NCBI RefSeq assembly: GCF_964340395.1
Contig: NC_135570.1
Coordinates: 16,745,322 to 16,809,321, forward strand
Origin: Glandiceps talaboti
Taxonomy: Eukaryota > Hemichordata > Enteropneusta > Spengelidae
Direction of reading: 5' to 3'
DNA length: 64,000 bases
Position 1 is the stretch's first letter; each line of letters starts with the position of its first letter. The notes below the pieces were generated by a model. It had not been told where the DNA came from and ran no database searches. It saw only the letters and a program-made list of their open reading frames with translations. The position numbers and the translations under genes were made by a program. This document shows positions 60,975 to 64,000 of the stretch, one piece after another.

Positions 60975-63900
60975 CACAACTAGCTGTATATTACCACAAC
61001 CACAACTAGCTGTATATTACCACAACTAGCTGTATTATTACCACAACTAGCTGTATATTACCACAACTAGCTGTATATTACCGCAACTAGCTGTATATTA
61101 CCGCAACTAGCTGTATATTACCACAACTAGCTGTATATTACAACAACCACAACTAGCTGTATATTACCACAACTAGCTGTATTATTACCACAACTAGCTG
61201 TATATTACCACAACTAGCTGTATATTACCGCAACTAGCTGTATATTACCGCAACTAGCTGTATATTACCACAACCACAACTAGCTGTATATTACCACAAC
61301 CACAACTAGCTGTATATTACCACAACCACAACTAGCTGTATATTACCAAAACCACAGCTAGCTGTATATTACCACAACTAGCTATATATTACCACAACTA
61401 GCTGTATATTACCGCAACTAACTGTATATTACCGCAACTAGCTGTATATTACCACAACTAGCTGTATATTACCACAACTAGCTGTATATTACCACAACCA
61501 CAACTAGCTTTATATTACAACCACAACTAGCTGTATATTACCACAACTAGCTTTATATTACCACAACCACAACTAGCTGTATATTACCACAACTAGCTGT
61601 ATATTACCACAACCACAACTAGCTGTATATTACCACAACTAGCTGTATATTACCACAACTAGCTGTATATTACAACAACCACAACTAGCTGTATATTACC
61701 ACAACTAGCTGTATATTACCACAACTAGCTGTATATTACCACAACTAGCTGTATATTACCACAACCGCAACAAGCTGTATATTGCCACAACTAGCTGTAT
61801 ATTACAACAACCACAACTAGCTGTATATTACCACAACTAGCTGTATATTACCACAACCACAACTAGCTGTATATTACCACAACCGCAACTAGCTGTATAT
61901 TACCACAACTAGCTGTATATTACCACAACTAGCTGTATATTACCACAACCACAGCTAGCTGTATATTACCACAACTAGCTGTATATTACCACTAATTAAC
62001 TGTATATTACCACAACCACAGCTAGCTGTATATTGCGACTAACTAGCTTTATATTACCACAACCACAGCTAGCTGTATATTACCACAACTAGCTGTATAT
62101 TACCACAACTAGCTGTATATTACCACAACCACAACTAGCTGTATATTACCACAACTAGCTGTATATTACCACAACTAGCTGTATATTACCACTAACTAGC
62201 TGTATATTACAACAACCACAACTAGCTGTATATTACCACAACTAGCTGTATATTACCACAACCACAGCTAGCTGTATATTACCACAACTAGCTGCATATT
62301 ACCACAACTAGCTGTATATTACCACAACTAGCTGTATATTACCACAACCACAACTAGCTGTATATTACCACAACTAGCTGTATATTACCACTAACTAGCT
62401 GTATATTACAACAACCACAACTAGCTGTATATTACCACAACTAGCTGTATATTACCACAACCACAACTAGCTGTATATTACCACAACCACAACTAGCTGT
62501 ATATTACCACAACCGCAACTAGCTGTATATTACCACAACTAGCTGTATATTACCACAACTAGCTGTATATTACCACTAACTAGCTATATATTACAACAAC
62601 CACAACTAGCTGTATATTACCACTAACTAGCTGTATATTACCACAACCACAGCTAGCTGTATATTACCACAACCACAGCTAGCTGTATATTACCACAACT
62701 AGCTGTATATTGCCACAACTAGCTGTATATTACCACTAACTAGCTATATATTACAACAACCACAACTAGCTGTATATTACAACAACCACAACTAGCTGTA
62801 TATTACCACAACTAGCTGTATATTACCACAACTAGCTGTATATTACCACAACTAGCTGTATATTACCACAACCACAACTAGCTGTATATTACCACTAACT
62901 AGCTGTATATTACCACAACCACAGCTAGCTGTATATTACCACAACTAGCTGTATATTACCACAACTAGCTGTATATTACCACAACCACAACTAGCTGTAT
63001 ATTACCACAACTAGCTGTATATTACCACAACTAGCTGTATATTACCACAACTAGCTGTATATTACCACAGCTAGCTGTATATTACAACTAGCTGTATATT
63101 ACCACAACTAGCTGTATATTACCACAACCGCAACTAGCTGTATATTACCACAACTAGCTGTATATTACCACAACCACAACTAGCTGTATATTACCACAAC
63201 TAGCTGTATATTACCACAACCACAACTAGCTGTATATTACCACAACTAGCTGTATATTACCACAACTAGCTGTATATTACCACAACTAGCTATATATATT
63301 ACCACAACTAGCTGTATATTACCACAACCACAACTAGCTGTATATTACAACAACTAGCTGTATATTACCACAACTAGCTGTATATTACCACAACCACAGC
63401 TAGCTGTATATTACCACAACTAGCTATATATTACCACAACTAGCTGTATATTACCACAACTAGCTGTATATTACAACAACTAGCTGTATATTACCACAAC
63501 CACAACTAGCTGTATATTACAACAACTAGCTGTATATTACCACAACTAGCTGTATATTACAACAACTAGCTGTATATTACCACAACCACAACTAGCTGTA
63601 TATTACCACAACTAGCTGTATATTACAACAACTAGCTGTATATTACCACAACTAGCTATATATTACCACAACTAGCTGTATATTACCACAACTAGCTGTA
63701 TATTACCACAACTAGCTGTATATTACAACAACCACAACTAGCTGTATATTACCACAACTAGCTGTGTATTACCACAACTAGCTGTATATTACCACAACCA
63801 CAACTAGCTGTATATTACCACAACTAGCTGTATATTACCACAACTAGCTATATATTACCACAACTAGCTGTATATTACCACAACTAGCTGTATATTACAA

Positions 63901-64000
63901 CAACTAGCTGTATATTACCACAACCACAACTAGCTGTATATTACCACAACTAGCTATATATTACCACAACTAGCTATATATTACCACAACTAGCTGTATA
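60975..64000. repeat. 20/26-bp minisatellite, about 135 units, runs off the window
   Basis: The basic unit is AACTAGCTGTATATTACCAC (20 bp). A 26-bp form has an extra AACCAC, and a TAACTAG form also occurs. The two lengths alternate irregularly. The array has no end inside the window. Confidence 0.97.

Overview
This is eukaryotic nuclear DNA from an animal, most likely a marine invertebrate. The evidence is spliced exons with GT/AG borders, a caspase-8-type gene, a Penelope-like retroelement fragment, non-autonomous DNA transposons with TAA target duplications, and very long micro- and minisatellite arrays. The species cannot be read from the window. A deuterostome such as an acorn worm or lancelet is my guess from general character only. 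No bacterial operon, CRISPR array, rRNA gene or intact tRNA gene was seen.

Layout. 1-9,270: a decayed coiled-coil reading frame on the minus strand (1-455), unique DNA, microsatellites, and a complete 2.17-kb Harbinger-like element (6677-8845) that carries a nested palindromic MITE. 9,273-24,555: a composite satellite of (ACC)n tracts separated by a constant GTAACTAAAATAAGCTAC core. It is interrupted by a second Harbinger-like family and by a 2.5-kb tandem segmental duplication, and it contains a 1.8-kb higher-order repeat. 24,556-25,756: a Penelope-like GIY-YIG endonuclease fragment with a hammerhead-like motif, joined to another Harbinger-like end. 25,757-37,990: mostly unannotatable DNA with MITEs and Helentron-like repeats, plus a probable small two-exon gene of unknown function on the minus strand (32738 to 30557, or 30240 if a reading-frame shift is real). 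37,990-44,520: two minisatellites, then two exons of a caspase-8-like protease on the minus strand. 46,496-64,000: a chain of unrelated minisatellites with units of 47, 48/51, 52, 32 and 20/26 bp, which occupies most of the last 17.5 kb.

Only two protein-coding genes are supported. The caspase has a complete catalytic end (His in LSHG, Cys in QAC, the SYR/GSWY substrate pocket), but its N-terminal exons, including the usual R-x-G-T motif, were not found. The second gene has a well-formed intron and an A-AAA-AAC heptamer. At that heptamer a minus-one shift would open a 128-codon extension, which makes it the most interesting coding observation here. Almost all other long open reading frames are by-products of repeat unit length and should not be annotated as proteins.
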